In this document: positions 4,363 through 5,144 of the stretch, piece by piece
Layout: the number at the start of each line of letters is the position of its first letter
Position numbering within the stretch: position 1 is the stretch's first letter
DNA from: Thermoplasmatota archaeon
GTDB taxonomy: Archaea; Thermoplasmatota; E2; DHVEG-1
Assembly: GCA_016930995.1 (NCBI GenBank)
Contig: JAFGFQ010000054.1
Span: 1-5,144, forward strand
Reading direction: 5' to 3'
DNA: 5,144 bases
Position numbers and translations under genes: made by a program
Notes under the pieces: model-generated
Told to the model about the DNA's origin: nothing
The model's database searches: none
The model's input: only the letters and a program-made list of their open reading frames with translations

Positions 4363-4393
4363 AAAAACCCTCTTTGCAAGGAAGAGGGTTTTT
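4363..4393. terminator. Bidirectional rho-independent terminator
   Basis: AAAAACCCTCTT (4363-4374) and AAGAGGGTTTTT (4382-4393) form a perfect 12-bp inverted repeat around a 7-base loop. The GC-rich stem is flanked by A and T runs, so it works as a terminator in both directions. It lies 51 bases after the 156-aa gene and 42 bases beyond the stop of the convergent split-barrel gene, and so should end both transcripts. Confidence 0.92.
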
Positions 4394-4435
4394 CTTTATC
4401 TGTTTTTGTATGTTCTCATTTTTTTAATGAGGTGT

Positions 4436-5144
4436 TTACTTCTCCCATATCTGGGTCAGCCTTAAACCCTGTGCCCGAAGAGAGCTGTCTTTCAGGACGA
4501 TGTGTTCAGGCGTGAATTTTGTCATGATTTTGGTCTTCCTGACATCTTCCTTGAGGGCGTTTAACTTATCCGGGTCATCTGGAGGAAGTCTAAGCATAGG
4601 GATAAGAGAAGGGAAATAAATCTCGAGCCCCCTTTCAAATTCCGGGTCTTCTCCGGTCAGCAGTTCTGCCTTTCCGATCACTTGCACACCCAGGACATCC
4701 TTGAAATAATTCTCGGCCGGTTTTACATAGGCAAACGACACCTGGTCATTATAAAACATTTGGAAAAGCTTCTCTGTCTGTTTTTCAGACATGCTGTAAA
4801 ACGACAGCGTTTCTGGATCGACCACAAGTTCAATGATGGTGGACAAGGGCTTGTTGTTGTAACTGGTGGAGAGCACGAAAATCTCGCGACCATGTTTGCC
4901 GCTTACCACCTCGACGATTCTTTTCTCAATGTCTGATTTTGGCATGGCCCCCAGTTTGGACTGCGTTAATGTCATGGTTGCAGCGGTGTATCCGTCAATG
5001 TCTTTTATTTTCACGGGATGACATTGGACACATTTTATCTCTTCATCAAATGGAATGTGTTGTTTCGGCTTGTCGCCTGGTTTAAAATAAATAGATTTGA
5101 TATCTTCTGCTTTGCAAAAAGAGATCATGGAAGCAGTTATCATC
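4436..5144 (-). CDS. Secreted FMN split-barrel (PNPOx-like) protein with a c-type haem motif, N-terminus cut off
   Basis: The frame runs off the right edge; at least 235 residues are visible. The first visible residues (MITASMISFCKAED) look like the end of a signal peptide cleaved after KA, so the true start is probably outside the window even though an ATG occurs at 5143. About 25 residues further on is CVQCH (C38, C41, H42 of the visible part), the motif for covalent haem attachment in c-type cytochromes. Residues about 68-165 resemble the pyridoxamine 5'-phosphate oxidase/flavin-reductase split barrel: a first helix (SDIEKRIVEVVSG), strands EIFVLSTSY and LSTIIELVV, SFYSMSEKQTEKLFQMF, VSFAYVKP, and VQVIGKAELL. 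The C-terminal part (PSLIPMLRLPPDD to QIWEK) is typical of such proteins. A periplasmic redox role is inferred; the substrate is unknown. Base composition is visibly richer in G and C than in the genes to its left. Confidence 0.82.
   Translation of the reverse strand, partial: MITASMISFCKAEDIKSIYFKPGDKPKQHIPFDEEIKCVQCHPVKIKDIDGYTAATMTLTQSKLGAMPKSDIEKRIVEVVSGKHGREIFVLSTSYNNKPLSTIIELVVDPETLSFYSMSEKQTEKLFQMFYNDQVSFAYVKPAENYFKDVLGVQVIGKAELLTGEDPEFERGLEIYFPSLIPMLRLPPDDPDKLNALKEDVRKTKIMTKFTPEHIVLKDSSLRAQGLRLTQIWEK

Noticed and set aside
148..4435. ATGAGGTGT occurring three times (148-156, 3828-3836, 4427-4435)
   Set aside because: Two copies are ribosome sites, where GAGGTG is expected. A rough estimate puts a triple 9-mer in 5 kb within chance, and the flanks do not match.
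4061..4936. Plus-strand frames at 4061-4300 and 4682-4936
   Set aside because: They overlap the well-supported 156-aa gene and the split-barrel gene respectively, and show no domain or ribosome site of their own.
1..5144. CRISPR array, tRNA, rRNA, complete insertion sequence or retron
   Set aside because: No regularly spaced repeats, cloverleaf with a recognisable T-arm, transposase, recombinase or reverse transcriptase could be found on either strand.

Overview
The window looks like accessory DNA from a Gram-negative bacterium, plausibly a Desulfobacterota (deltaproteobacterial) relative. The taxonomic guess is weak. It rests on the AT-rich composition, on a secreted protein with a c-type haem motif (CxxCH) at the right end, and on small protein families that I associate from memory with such genomes. 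No rRNA, tRNA, CRISPR array, complete insertion sequence or recombinase gene is visible.

Layout from left to right: the last 35 codons of an unidentified gene (2-109, +); a 92-residue Cys-containing protein of unknown function (159-437, +); a HigB/HigA-type toxin-antitoxin operon on the minus strand (toxin 802-1152, antitoxin 530-805); an AT-rich gap holding a possible promoter and a 13-bp palindrome; an unknown 152-residue protein with a TTG start (1478-1936, +); a 226-base leader with a degenerate 29-base repeat, a Cys-containing micro-ORF and two consecutive hairpins; a zinc-ribbon/TPR protein (2163-3131, +) followed by the second copy of the 29-base repeat; two more unknown small proteins (3325-3738 and 3841-4311, +); a strong bidirectional terminator (4363-4393); and a convergent minus-strand gene cut by the right edge (4436-5144), a probable periplasmic FMN split-barrel protein with a CVQCH haem motif.

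The only clear functional partnership is the toxin-antitoxin pair. Its promoter (TTGACA, 16 bp, TAACAT) is interleaved with two copies of an ATGTTAAC operator. The predicted transcription start falls at or beside the toxin ATG, so the toxin may be read from a leaderless message while the antitoxin has a strong Shine-Dalgarno sequence. The plus-strand genes are widely spaced, and two have promoter-like sequences of their own, so they look like independent single-gene units rather than one operon. The most unusual non-coding part is the leader of the zinc-ribbon/TPR gene. That gene and its leader are enclosed by two related 29-base direct repeats about 1.2 kb apart, which suggests a cassette-like unit, although no mobility enzyme is visible. 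I do not see a complete new multi-gene system.
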